Source: Acidobacteriota bacterium
GTDB lineage: Bacteria > Actinomycetota > Acidimicrobiia > Acidimicrobiales > Microtrichaceae
Direction of reading: 5' to 3'
Assembly (NCBI GenBank): GCA_003577145.1
Contig: QEUP01000003.1
Span: 89,832 to 153,831, forward strand
Length of the DNA: 64,000 nt
The position numbers were made by a program, and so were the translations under genes. Below, in pieces: positions 40,159-47,319 of this stretch (position 1 is the first letter of the stretch; each line of letters opens with the position of its first letter). The notes beneath the pieces are model-generated. The model was not told where the DNA came from. It did no database searches and worked only from the letters and a program-made list of their open reading frames with translations.

Positions 40159-41427
40159 TCATTCGACCGGCCCAGGGAAGAGCGAGACGAGGCCGGCGGC
40201 TACCTTGTAGATCGCCTCGGGGGGCCCGAGGGTGTCGTCTCGCATGAGGTTCGCCATTATGCGAAGCACCCATCGCATGATCGTCTCCGATCGCATGCCG
40301 ATCCTGGTGAGCTCGCGCATCAGGCGGGGTCGGCCGATGACCTCGGCGAACGCACTGGCCACCTGGTAGTAGACCCGGTACTCCTCGTCGAGGACTGCCG
40401 GGTACCGGCTGAGGGGCAGCGCGTCACCGGTGCGGATCGACTCGTCGAGCAATTCGGCGGCGAGGCGGCCCGTCTCGTATGCGTAGTCGATGCCTTCGCC
40501 GTTGAACGGGTTCACCGAGCCTGCCGCATCACCTACCGCGACCCAGGTCGGGCCCGCCTTCGGGTTCACGGACCCGGCCATCGGCAGACGACCGCCGGTC
40601 GGGGCGGCTGTCGGCTTGTCCGGATCGATCTGCCAGTGCTCGGGGAGGGTGCGCGCCCACTCGTTCATCAGGTGGGTCGTGTTGATGCTCTTGTAGTCGC
40701 GGAAGGTGGACAGGAGCCCGATGCCGACGTTGATCGTCCCATTACCCACGGGAAAGACCCAGCCATAGCCGGGGAGGGAGTTGCCGTTGCGGTCACGGAC
40801 GTCGAGAGCGCTTTCGATCCATGGATCGTCGTGAAGCGGGCTCTCGTAGTAGGTCCGGATCGCCATCCCCTGGGGGTAGTCGCGGTTGCGGGTGATGCCC
40901 AGTGCCCTGCCGAAGCGGGAGTTGGCCCCATCGGCGATGACCATGTAGCGGGCGTTGAGCACCTCAGTGGCGCCTGACTCCTTGTCGTGGACCTCGGCTC
41001 CGACCACCAGCCCCTCACGGGTCAGCGGCCGCAGTCCTTCGACGCCCTGGCGGAGGACGGCACCGGACTTGACCGCACGTTCAGCGACGATCTGGTCCAG
41101 ATGGCAGCGACGGATGACATAGCCATGGGAGGGGTACACCGGGTGTTCCGGCCAGGGCAGTTCCAGGGTGAGCCCGTGGGCCAGGACCCTGAGGCCTTCG
41201 TGGCGGTGGAAGTCGTCGAGGCGGTGCCCGAGGCCCATGTCCTGCAACTGCTTCACCGCTCGCGGCGTCAACCCGTCGCCGCAGGTCTTGTCCCGAGGGA
41301 AGGTCTTCTTCTCCACCATCACGACATCGTGGCCCGCCTCGGCGAGCCAGTAGGCCGCCGCGGCACCCGCCGGCCCGGCGCCGATGACCAACACGTCGTG
41401 GCACTGCCCCGAAGCTGCTGCGGCCAT
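40159..41427 (-). CDS. Geranylgeranyl reductase family flavoprotein, probable menaquinone side-chain reductase
   Basis: 422 residues from ATG 41427 with an AGAGGTG site (GTG 41436 is an alternative). FAD motifs are VLVIGAGPAGAAAAYWLAEAG, then CGDGLTPRAVKQL and the second Rossmann element WVAVGDAAGSVNPFNGEGID. The family reduces isoprenoid double bonds. Genes of this type sit beside nuoA in other actinobacteria and the mycobacterial MenJ saturates menaquinone, so this is likely the menaquinone tail reductase, consistent with the respiratory cluster here. The gene lies 23 bases from a 52-bp palindrome that may belong to its promoter. Confidence 0.8.
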   Translation of the reverse strand: MAAAASGQCHDVLVIGAGPAGAAAAYWLAEAGHDVVMVEKKTFPRDKTCGDGLTPRAVKQLQDMGLGHRLDDFHRHEGLRVLAHGLTLELPWPEHPVYPSHGYVIRRCHLDQIVAERAVKSGAVLRQGVEGLRPLTREGLVVGAEVHDKESGATEVLNARYMVIADGANSRFGRALGITRNRDYPQGMAIRTYYESPLHDDPWIESALDVRDRNGNSLPGYGWVFPVGNGTINVGIGLLSTFRDYKSINTTHLMNEWARTLPEHWQIDPDKPTAAPTGGRLPMAGSVNPKAGPTWVAVGDAAGSVNPFNGEGIDYAYETGRLAAELLDESIRTGDALPLSRYPAVLDEEYRVYYQVASAFAEVIGRPRLMRELTRIGMRSETIMRWVLRIMANLMRDDTLGPPEAIYKVAAGLVSLFPGPVE

Positions 41428-41449
41428 CTCTTTCACCTCTTGCCCAACC

Positions 41450-41501
41450 CGTTTTGTGAACCGTAGATGCCCCTATAGGGGCCTTTTCGGTTCACAAAAC
41501 G
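41450..41501. repeat. 52-bp near-perfect nested palindrome
   Basis: Outer arms CGTTTTGTGAACCG (41450-41463) and CGGTTCACAAAACG (41488-41501) are exact inverses. Inside is a second perfect palindrome GCCCCTATAGGGGC (41469-41482), separated from the arms by TAGAT and CTTTT. It lies 17 bases after the cytochrome c stop and 22 before the geranylgeranyl reductase ATG, both on the minus strand. It could be a bidirectional terminator, an operator or a REP-type element; no T-run follows. Confidence 0.85.
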
Positions 41502-41518
41502 TGTTTGTGCAGATGCGC

Positions 41519-42334
41519 TCACCCGCCGGCGGGGACCTCGTTGCCTGGATCGCCGGGCTGGTCGGCCTCGCCGAGCCCGGCGGGTGTGAAGTTCTCGCCG
41601 ACCTCTTCCAGCGACCAGGTCGTGAGCGTCTCGGTGGCGGTCGCCTCGGCGTCGGGCCCGACGATCTCGGCGAACAGCGCCGGGACCGAGGCCCACTCCT
41701 CGGGGATGAACTCCGCCCCCGACAACTCCTCGCGCTCGTAGCGGACTGCGGCCATCAACTCCTCGACGGTGAGGCTCTCGGCGAAACCAGGCATGGTGCC
41801 GAAGCCCCCTACCGGCTTGGCGGTGGCCCCGTAGGTGCTCTCGGGGAAGTTGGCGGTGCCGAGCAGGACCCACTGGACGTGGGCGAAAGCGGTCGGGAAC
41901 GTCTCCAGCACCGCACCGTCGGCGAGAGCCGGGCCGGAGCCGCCGCCGCCGCCGGCGCCGTGGCAGCTGGCGCAGCTAGCGGTGTAGGTCTCGGCACCGA
42001 GGTCCAGCGCGCCGACCTGCTCTTCGTCGGGTGGGTCGAGCGTGAGCATGTAGACCGGCGCCCACACGGCGACCGCGACCAGAGTTGCCGTCGCCCACCA
42101 GGGGGCCTTCTTGCGGGTCTTGGCAGCCTCGACCCACGGCGGATCGGGCTCGGGTTCGGGCTCGGCAACCGCCGGTGGGGCAGTCGGGGAGGGCGTGGCC
42201 GGGACGGCACCGCCTTCGGTGGCCGGCTCGACCTCGGCCTTGGCCGGTGCCTCGCCTTCCTCGTCACCGCCGAGGCCCATGGCAGCGCGTCGCTCCTTGC
42301 TCCGTTTCAGGAGATGTTCGGGGATTTCGGTCAA
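41519..42334 (-). CDS. Membrane-tethered monohaem cytochrome c
   Basis: 271 residues. Start MTEIPEHLLKRSKERRAAMG, then an acidic Pro/Ala-rich linker, one membrane span at about 79-98 (APWWATATLVAVAVWAPVYM) and an external cytochrome domain with the haem motif CASCH at 121-125. The sixth ligand is probably a Met of GFGTMPGFAESL. It would carry electrons between the quinol oxidase and a terminal oxidase. The first ten residues match the start of the cytochrome b C-terminal subunit encoded across the divergent promoter. No signal peptide; the tether is internal. Confidence 0.85.
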   Translation of the reverse strand: MTEIPEHLLKRSKERRAAMGLGGDEEGEAPAKAEVEPATEGGAVPATPSPTAPPAVAEPEPEPDPPWVEAAKTRKKAPWWATATLVAVAVWAPVYMLTLDPPDEEQVGALDLGAETYTASCASCHGAGGGGGSGPALADGAVLETFPTAFAHVQWVLLGTANFPESTYGATAKPVGGFGTMPGFAESLTVEELMAAVRYEREELSGAEFIPEEWASVPALFAEIVGPDAEATATETLTTWSLEEVGENFTPAGLGEADQPGDPGNEVPAGG

Positions 42335-42689
42335 CGCTGCCTCCGCGGCGCTCTCGGGCGGCTCCTCGGGGTCGGTTGCCGCCCGACCGTTGGTGCGCCC
42401 GTCACCTTAGGCGCCGGTGAACTACGGTGACCAAGTCCCGCCCCGTGTCCGGTCCGAGCCTGTTCGTCGTTCTCCTCTTGCGACGCTCGACGCCGGCCTC
42501 CGCATTGGTTCGGCCGCATTGGTTCGGCGCGAAATCGCCGGACTAGGCTGCAGTCGGAACGGCGTGCGTTCCGCGGGTCCCCGAGCCGGACGGGCACCCC
42601 TGGGTCGCACGCCGGTGGCGATGTGTCGCCGTCGCGAGCAGCGTGGTAGACCGTTGCCTGCCGCCAACGTCGGAGGCCACTCCGGCGGA
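42335..42689. other. 355-bp divergent control region of cytochrome c and the quinol oxidase operon
   Basis: No credible gene is seen in this stretch. A 14-base unit CGCATTGGTTCGGC is repeated in tandem at 42501-42528. A TAGGCT hexamer lies at about 42544-42549. It probably holds promoters for both directions; the oxidase operon promoter proper continues into 42690-42713. Confidence 0.5.
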
Positions 42690-42713
42690 TAGTATTTGTG
42701 AGAGATTTCACTA
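42690..42713 (+). promoter_or_regulatory. -10 element and Rex-like operator of the quinol oxidase operon
   Basis: TAGTAT (42690-42695) is a good -10. The very next 18 bases, TTGTGAG-AGAT-TTCACTA (42696-42713), match the Rex consensus TTGTGAA-N4-TTCACAA at 12 of 14 half-site bases. A repressor bound here would cover the transcription start. A GAGGAAGAGG ribosome site follows, then GTG 42731. Binding is inference; rex lies in the same window. Confidence 0.55.
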
Positions 42714-42730
42714 GAGAGGAAGAGGTCGCA

Positions 42731-43156
42731 GTGGTCGCGTTCCTGACGTCGGTAGCGATCCTCATCGTCCTCGTCGCTCCGATTCCGTGGTACGCGAAGC
42801 GGCGACCGGTCGGCACTCCTCTGACCTGGGGCGAAGCCCTCCTTGCGGCCACCTACGTCTTCCTCATCCTCTTCTGGCTCTATGGCGTCGTTCCCCACCA
42901 ATGGCTGGACTGGGCCGACAACGAACTCAACTGGAGGCCCGACCGGATCCTGATCGGACCCGGCGGCGAGTACTGGACGACCTTCCCGATCACGATCAGC
43001 TACCAGGTCATCCGTGACGTAGCGGCGGTGATCATCTACGGGATCGCGCTGGTCGGCAACGTGTGGTTCTGGATCTACTGGCAGAACCGCGGCCAGAGGG
43101 CCGAGGCCGAACCGTCTCGTTCCACCTTCGGTCGTCCACTGGTCAAAGAAGGCTGA
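42731..43156 (+). CDS. Three-span membrane protein, first gene of the quinol oxidase operon
   Basis: 141 residues from GTG 42731, chosen because of the GAGGAAGAGG ribosome site and because an earlier in-frame GTG (42698) lies inside the Rex-like site. Spans lie at about 2-19, 34-53 and 93-117, with a Trp-rich external loop (VVPHQWLDWADNELNWRPDR) and a short basic tail. No family recognised. It is cotranscribed with a ferredoxin 5 bases later and with cytochrome b6-type genes, so a small subunit of the complex or a docking subunit for the ferredoxin is likely. Confidence 0.7.
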   Translation: MVAFLTSVAILIVLVAPIPWYAKRRPVGTPLTWGEALLAATYVFLILFWLYGVVPHQWLDWADNELNWRPDRILIGPGGEYWTTFPITISYQVIRDVAAVIIYGIALVGNVWFWIYWQNRGQRAEAEPSRSTFGRPLVKEG

Positions 43157-43161
43157 CGATC

Positions 43162-43578
43162 ATGACCTACACCGACGCCAACCCACCGATGCCTCAGTTC
43201 CGTGACGACTACGTGCTGCAGGAGGTCGATGCCGACTATCTGGCGAAGGTGGTCAAGCCCAAGCAGTTCATCCACATCGACCAGTCCGAATGCATCATGT
43301 GCGAGGGTTGCGTCGACATCTGCCCGTGGAAGTGCATCCACATGGTCGTACCTGGCGCCATCGACGAGGCGGTGGGTACCGAGCAGCCCGGCATCGACCC
43401 GACCGACCACGTGATCTTCACCATCGACGACGACGTGTGCACTCGGTGCGCTCTGTGCGTCGACCGCTGCCCCACGGGCGTCATCATCCTGGGCAAGGTC
43501 GGCTCCCCCGAACCCGATGGTGATCCCCACCAGCGCACCAGCAGCCTGGGCTACGCCTACGGCATGAGGCTCGGGTAG
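43162..43578 (+). CDS. Dicluster [4Fe-4S] ferredoxin-like protein within the quinol oxidase operon
   Basis: 138 residues. Two ferredoxin motifs: CIMCEGCVDICPWKC (Cys44, 47, 50, 54, with an extra Cys58) and CTRCALCVDRCP (Cys93, 96, 99, 103), separated by about 35 residues. The N-terminal 40 residues and the last 30 (DPHQRTSSLGYAYGMRLG) are extensions not needed for the clusters. No signal peptide, so it acts in the cytosol. Its place between a membrane protein and cytochrome b suggests it feeds or draws electrons at the cytosolic side of the complex, which classical bc1 and b6f complexes do not have as a subunit. Confidence 0.85.
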   Translation: MTYTDANPPMPQFRDDYVLQEVDADYLAKVVKPKQFIHIDQSECIMCEGCVDICPWKCIHMVVPGAIDEAVGTEQPGIDPTDHVIFTIDDDVCTRCALCVDRCPTGVIILGKVGSPEPDGDPHQRTSSLGYAYGMRLG

Positions 43579-43623
43579 GGCCGACTTTGCAGATGGATGG
43601 AACGAAGACTAGGGAGTAGCTGA

Positions 43624-44412
43624 GTGGCCAAGACGATCGAGGACAAGCGAACCAGCCAGCGGGTGAGCGAGCGGCTCTCCGGCGTAGGCGAGTCCATCCA
43701 GGGCTCCCAGGCGTGGAACTCGATCTTCCGGCCGGGCTCGATCTTCCGGAAGGGCTACACCGACAGCCCGCGGAACCGCTCCTACGTCATCATGAACAGC
43801 GTCCTCTACCACCTGCACCCGGTGAAGGTGAAGAGGCACGCCGTCAAGGTCAGCTACACCCTTTGCCTGGGCGGCCTGAGCTTCTTCTTGTTCATCCTGT
43901 TGACTGTCACGGGCATCTTCTTGATGTTCTTCTACCGGCCCACCGCGGCTCAGGCATGGGACGACATCTACACCCTTCAGACGTCGGTGACGTTCGGGCT
44001 CCTGGTCCGGAACATCCATCGCTGGGGCGCGCACCTGATGGTCCTCACCGTCTTCCTCCACATGGCCCGGGTCTTCTACCACGGCGCCTACAAGCCGCCA
44101 CGGGAGTTCAACTGGGTGATCGGTGTGATCCTGTTGACCCTGACGCTGCTGCTCTCCTTCACGGGCTACCTCCTGCCTTGGGACCAACTGGCCCTCTGGG
44201 CGGTGACGGTCGGCACCAACATGATGGGCTACATGCCGGTTTTCGGTGACCAGGTCCGGTTCGTGCTCCTTGGCGGCTCCGAGATCGGCGCCGACACGCT
44301 GCTGCGGTGGTATGTCCTGCACGTCTTGTTCTTCCCGTTCATCATCGTGATCTTCATGGCCATCCACTTCTGGCGAGTCCGCAAGGACGGCGGGATCTCA
44401 GGACCGCTGTAG
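43624..44412 (+). CDS. Cytochrome b6-type subunit (N-terminal half of cytochrome b)
   Basis: 262 residues from GTG 43624. Four membrane spans with haem histidines His132 and His146 in the second and His233 and His248 in the fourth, spaced 14 and 15 as in cytochrome b6. The end RKDGGISGPL matches the b6 terminus. Cys81 in TLCLGGLSFF aligns with Cys35 of cytochrome b6 (YCLGG), which binds haem ci covalently. Most actinobacteria have one fused QcrB; here the protein is split like b6f. The N-terminal 60 residues are an extra charged extension. Partner: the next gene, subunit IV-like. Confidence 0.9.
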   Translation: MAKTIEDKRTSQRVSERLSGVGESIQGSQAWNSIFRPGSIFRKGYTDSPRNRSYVIMNSVLYHLHPVKVKRHAVKVSYTLCLGGLSFFLFILLTVTGIFLMFFYRPTAAQAWDDIYTLQTSVTFGLLVRNIHRWGAHLMVLTVFLHMARVFYHGAYKPPREFNWVIGVILLTLTLLLSFTGYLLPWDQLALWAVTVGTNMMGYMPVFGDQVRFVLLGGSEIGADTLLRWYVLHVLFFPFIIVIFMAIHFWRVRKDGGISGPL

Positions 44413-44433
44413 AGATCGGAGACCTGCACCCCA

Positions 44434-45201
44434 ATGACCGAGGTACCGGAGCACCTTCGCAAGCGGGCCGAGGAGGCTCGCGAGAAGGCTGCTGCCAAGA
44501 AGGCCGAAGACGGTGGCGGGGCCGGCGAGTCCGGCAACGGCGGAGGCGAGGCTGCGGGCAAGATCCCTGCCCACCTGCTCGAACGAAGCCGCGCGGCCAA
44601 GGCGGCGCGCGAGAGCGGGGCCTCAGAGGAGGGCGGGGCGACACCGGCGACCACCGGCGGCGCAGTTGCAACTGCCGTGCGTCCACCCGCGGCGGCCGGG
44701 CCCGGGGGCCACACCCAGCGGCTGCTCACCGTGGTCAAATCGGGATCGATCCAGGACGTCAAGGCCAAGCCGGTGGACAAGGTGCACACCTGGCCGCACC
44801 TGCTGGTCATCGAGTTCGTGGCGGCCTTGGCCATGACCGCGTTCACCCTGATCTTCTCGATCTTCGTCAACGCTCCACTGCTGGAGATGGCCAACTTCAA
44901 CCAGACCCCCAACCCGTCGAAGGCTCCGTGGTACTTCCTGGGCCTCCAGGAGTTGTTGACCATGTTCCACCCGATGGTGGCCGGCGTCACCATTCCCGGG
45001 ATCGGCATCTTCGCCCTGATCCTCGCCCCTTACATCGACAAGAACCCCTCAACTCGACCTGAAGACCGCAAGTTCGCGATCAGCCTGATGACCCTGCACC
45101 TGATGTTCTGGGCGGTGCTGGTGATGATCGGGTCCTTCTTCAGAGGCCCGGGGTTCAACTTCATCCTTCCCTGGATCGACGGACTGTTCTTCGAACTGTG
45201 A
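44434..45201 (+). CDS. Cytochrome b C-terminal subunit (subunit IV-like) with PEHL-repeat N-terminus
   Basis: 255 residues. The first 115 residues are hydrophilic and contain the motif twice: VPEHLRKRAEEARE at 4-17 and IPAHLLERSRAAKA at 44-57. Three membrane spans follow (about 122-146, 166-205, 225-250). The quinol-site loop reads NPSKAPWYFLGLQELL, so the classical PEWY is APWY and its glutamate is missing. It completes the cytochrome b of the complex. The start follows the b6-type stop by 21 bases. The N-terminal motif is shared with the tethered cytochrome c at 41519. Confidence 0.88.
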   Translation: MTEVPEHLRKRAEEAREKAAAKKAEDGGGAGESGNGGGEAAGKIPAHLLERSRAAKAARESGASEEGGATPATTGGAVATAVRPPAAAGPGGHTQRLLTVVKSGSIQDVKAKPVDKVHTWPHLLVIEFVAALAMTAFTLIFSIFVNAPLLEMANFNQTPNPSKAPWYFLGLQELLTMFHPMVAGVTIPGIGIFALILAPYIDKNPSTRPEDRKFAISLMTLHLMFWAVLVMIGSFFRGPGFNFILPWIDGLFFEL

Positions 45202-45223
45202 TTTGTCTCGTAGGTGAGAACTG

Positions 45224-46102
45224 ATGAACGGCTGGATTGTCGTAGCCATAGTCGCGATCGTCTTGCTCGCCGGCATGGTCGTGCTGGCGTCGACCCGCCG
45301 CCGTGGCGCCGATGCCGCCGTGGGCGCCTTGGCCCGGGAGACGGTTGCTCGTGACAAGAAGGCACGCCGGGCGGCCGAGGTGAGCCCCGGTCCCACCGAC
45401 GTCGGGGTGTCGAGTCGCGCCATCGAGAGGGCGGCGGTGCTCGAACGTCACGGTGGCCCCATCGAGAGGGTCGCCCCCGGCGTGGTCGAGCCCTTCGTCC
45501 CACCCAGCCCCGAAACCATCGGAGTGACGCGACGATCGTTCTTCAACCGCGCCGCGGTCGCCCTGATGGTGTTCGCCAACGCCACCTTCGGCGCAGCGAT
45601 AGTGGCGTTCTTGTGGCCCCAAGGAGGGGGCGGCTTCGGGTCGAAGATACGGGTCGGCAAGGTGAGCGACGTCAAGGCCGAGATCCAGGCCAACAACGGC
45701 TTCCTGTACAAGCCCGAAGGGCGCATGTGGGTCACCGAGTACCCGGCGTCGGCGCTCCCCAAGGCCGAGCAGGTCTACTCGGAGCCCGAACTGGCCGGCA
45801 TGCGCGAGGGTTTGCTGGCGCTCTTCCAGAAGTGCCCACACCTCGGCTGCCGGGTTCCCGAGTGCGTCACCTCGCAGTGGTTCGAGTGCCCCTGCCACGG
45901 CTCGCAGTACAACCAGGCGGGTGAGAAGAAGGGTGGTCCTGCTCCGCGTGGCATGGACCGCTTCGCCATGGAGGTAAGCGGCGACGAGTTCATCGTCGAC
46001 ACCGGTTCGGTCATCAACGGGCCTCCTATCGGGACCAACACCACCGGTCAGGAGGCCGAAGGACCCAACTGCATCAGCGCCGGAGCAGAAGCGCACGTGT
46101 GA
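45224..46102 (+). CDS. Rieske [2Fe-2S] iron-sulfur subunit
   Basis: 292 residues. An N-terminal span (about 2-22), a charged linker, a twin-arginine motif TRRSFFNRAAVAL at 102-114 leading to a second span (108-131), then the Rieske fold: CPHLGC at 204-209 and CPCHGS at 222-227 give the two Cys and two His ligands and the disulfide pair Cys209/Cys224. It passes electrons from quinol at the outer site to the cytochrome c. Two spans before the Rieske domain is an actinobacterial feature. The next gene is the dihaem cytochrome. Confidence 0.92.
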   Translation: MNGWIVVAIVAIVLLAGMVVLASTRRRGADAAVGALARETVARDKKARRAAEVSPGPTDVGVSSRAIERAAVLERHGGPIERVAPGVVEPFVPPSPETIGVTRRSFFNRAAVALMVFANATFGAAIVAFLWPQGGGGFGSKIRVGKVSDVKAEIQANNGFLYKPEGRMWVTEYPASALPKAEQVYSEPELAGMREGLLALFQKCPHLGCRVPECVTSQWFECPCHGSQYNQAGEKKGGPAPRGMDRFAMEVSGDEFIVDTGSVINGPPIGTNTTGQEAEGPNCISAGAEAHV

Positions 46103-46149
46103 GCAGGTAGGAAACAGCCCCGAGCCCACTACTTGAGCCCAAGACGGTC

Positions 46150-47319
46150 ATGATCCTCGCAATTTCCACATACAGAGCCGCCGGCCTGATCATCGCCGGC
46201 ATCCTGGCCGTCGGTGCCGTCGGCTGGATAGTCGCCAACCTCGTATCAGCGCGGCGCGAGGTCGGTTCGGAGATAGAGCTGGCTGCCAACCGCAGACCGG
46301 GCACTCCTGATCAGGAGCTGGAAGGGCGCGTGCTCGACAGGTCGCTCTTCTACGCCGTCGGCATCCTCGCCCTCATCGCCGTTGCCCTGCCCGTCTACTG
46401 GCTGGCTGAGCCCGGCCGCATGGAAGGTGCGATCGAGAACTTCCAGGAGACCTTCGAGCTGCGCGGTGAGGAGATCTACGTCACCGGAGCCCAGTGCGAG
46501 GGCTGCCACGGTCCTGACGGAACCGGTGGTTCGACGGAGTATGTCATCACCGACGATGCGGGCGAGTTCGTGGCCCAGGTCAACTGGGCCGCTCCGGCTC
46601 TCGACACCGTGTTCTGGCGCTACTCGGAGCAGGAGGTCACCGACATCCTCGACTACGGACGCCCTGGTACGCCGATGCCGGCGTGGGGCGCGCCCGGTGG
46701 TGGTCCGCTGAGCACTCAACAGATCGAGAACGTCATCGACTACCTGTGGTCGATCCAGCTCGACGAGTCCGAGATGCGAGACCAGCTCGACGCCGCCATC
46801 CAGGAGATCACAGAGGACCCGAGCTCCGAGTACTACCGCCCAGGGCTGTACGAGCGGATGCTCGAGGTCCGTGAGCAAAACGCCTCGGCCGACAGCGAGG
46901 TGGAGCAGGTGAGCCTCGACGAGGACGACCAGCTCGTTCTCGGTGAGCTCCTCTTCAACCTCGAGTCCCCGGGTGCGGGTGCCTACGGCTGCGCTCGTTG
47001 CCACATCCCCGGCGCGGCCTACGGGATGCCCGGTGATCCGGTGATCGAAGGCCAGTACGCTCCCCTGCTGGTCGGGATCGAGGACAAGCTGACCTTCGAC
47101 CAGCAGGTCGAGTTCGTCACTCTCGGCTCCGAGAACGGCGTGGGCTACGGGAGCTTCAGCCAGGGCAGCGGGCGCATGCCCGGCTTCGGCGCCAACCCCA
47201 ACCAGGGCGACGAGGAGACCCCCAACCTGGGGTCGGGCGGGATGTACACACCCGAGATGGTCGAGGCGGTCGTGGCATACGAACGATCCCTCTCCGGACT
47301 CGCGGAGGCGGCACGGTGA
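46150..47319 (+). CDS. Dihaem cytochrome c subunit of the quinol oxidase
   Basis: 389 residues. Membrane spans at about 10-32 and 66-86, then two cytochrome domains with CEGCH (116-120) and CARCH (281-285). Met ligand candidates are in GTPMPAWG and GRMPGFG. The two N-terminal spans differ from QcrC, which has its anchor at the C-terminus. The acidic linker between haem domains (DEDDQLVLGE region) may mediate docking. It would accept electrons from the Rieske protein. The stop overlaps the start of the next gene by 4 bases. Confidence 0.88.
   Translation: MILAISTYRAAGLIIAGILAVGAVGWIVANLVSARREVGSEIELAANRRPGTPDQELEGRVLDRSLFYAVGILALIAVALPVYWLAEPGRMEGAIENFQETFELRGEEIYVTGAQCEGCHGPDGTGGSTEYVITDDAGEFVAQVNWAAPALDTVFWRYSEQEVTDILDYGRPGTPMPAWGAPGGGPLSTQQIENVIDYLWSIQLDESEMRDQLDAAIQEITEDPSSEYYRPGLYERMLEVREQNASADSEVEQVSLDEDDQLVLGELLFNLESPGAGAYGCARCHIPGAAYGMPGDPVIEGQYAPLLVGIEDKLTFDQQVEFVTLGSENGVGYGSFSQGSGRMPGFGANPNQGDEETPNLGSGGMYTPEMVEAVVAYERSLSGLAEAAR

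Noticed and set aside
41450..41501. Canonical Rex operator formed by the palindrome arms
   Set aside because: TTGTGAA and TTCACAA are there but more than 25 bases apart, while Rex sites have a 4-6 base gap.
42698..42730. Earlier GTG start (42698) for the 141-residue membrane protein
   Set aside because: It falls inside the Rex-like operator right after the -10, with no room for a ribosome site.
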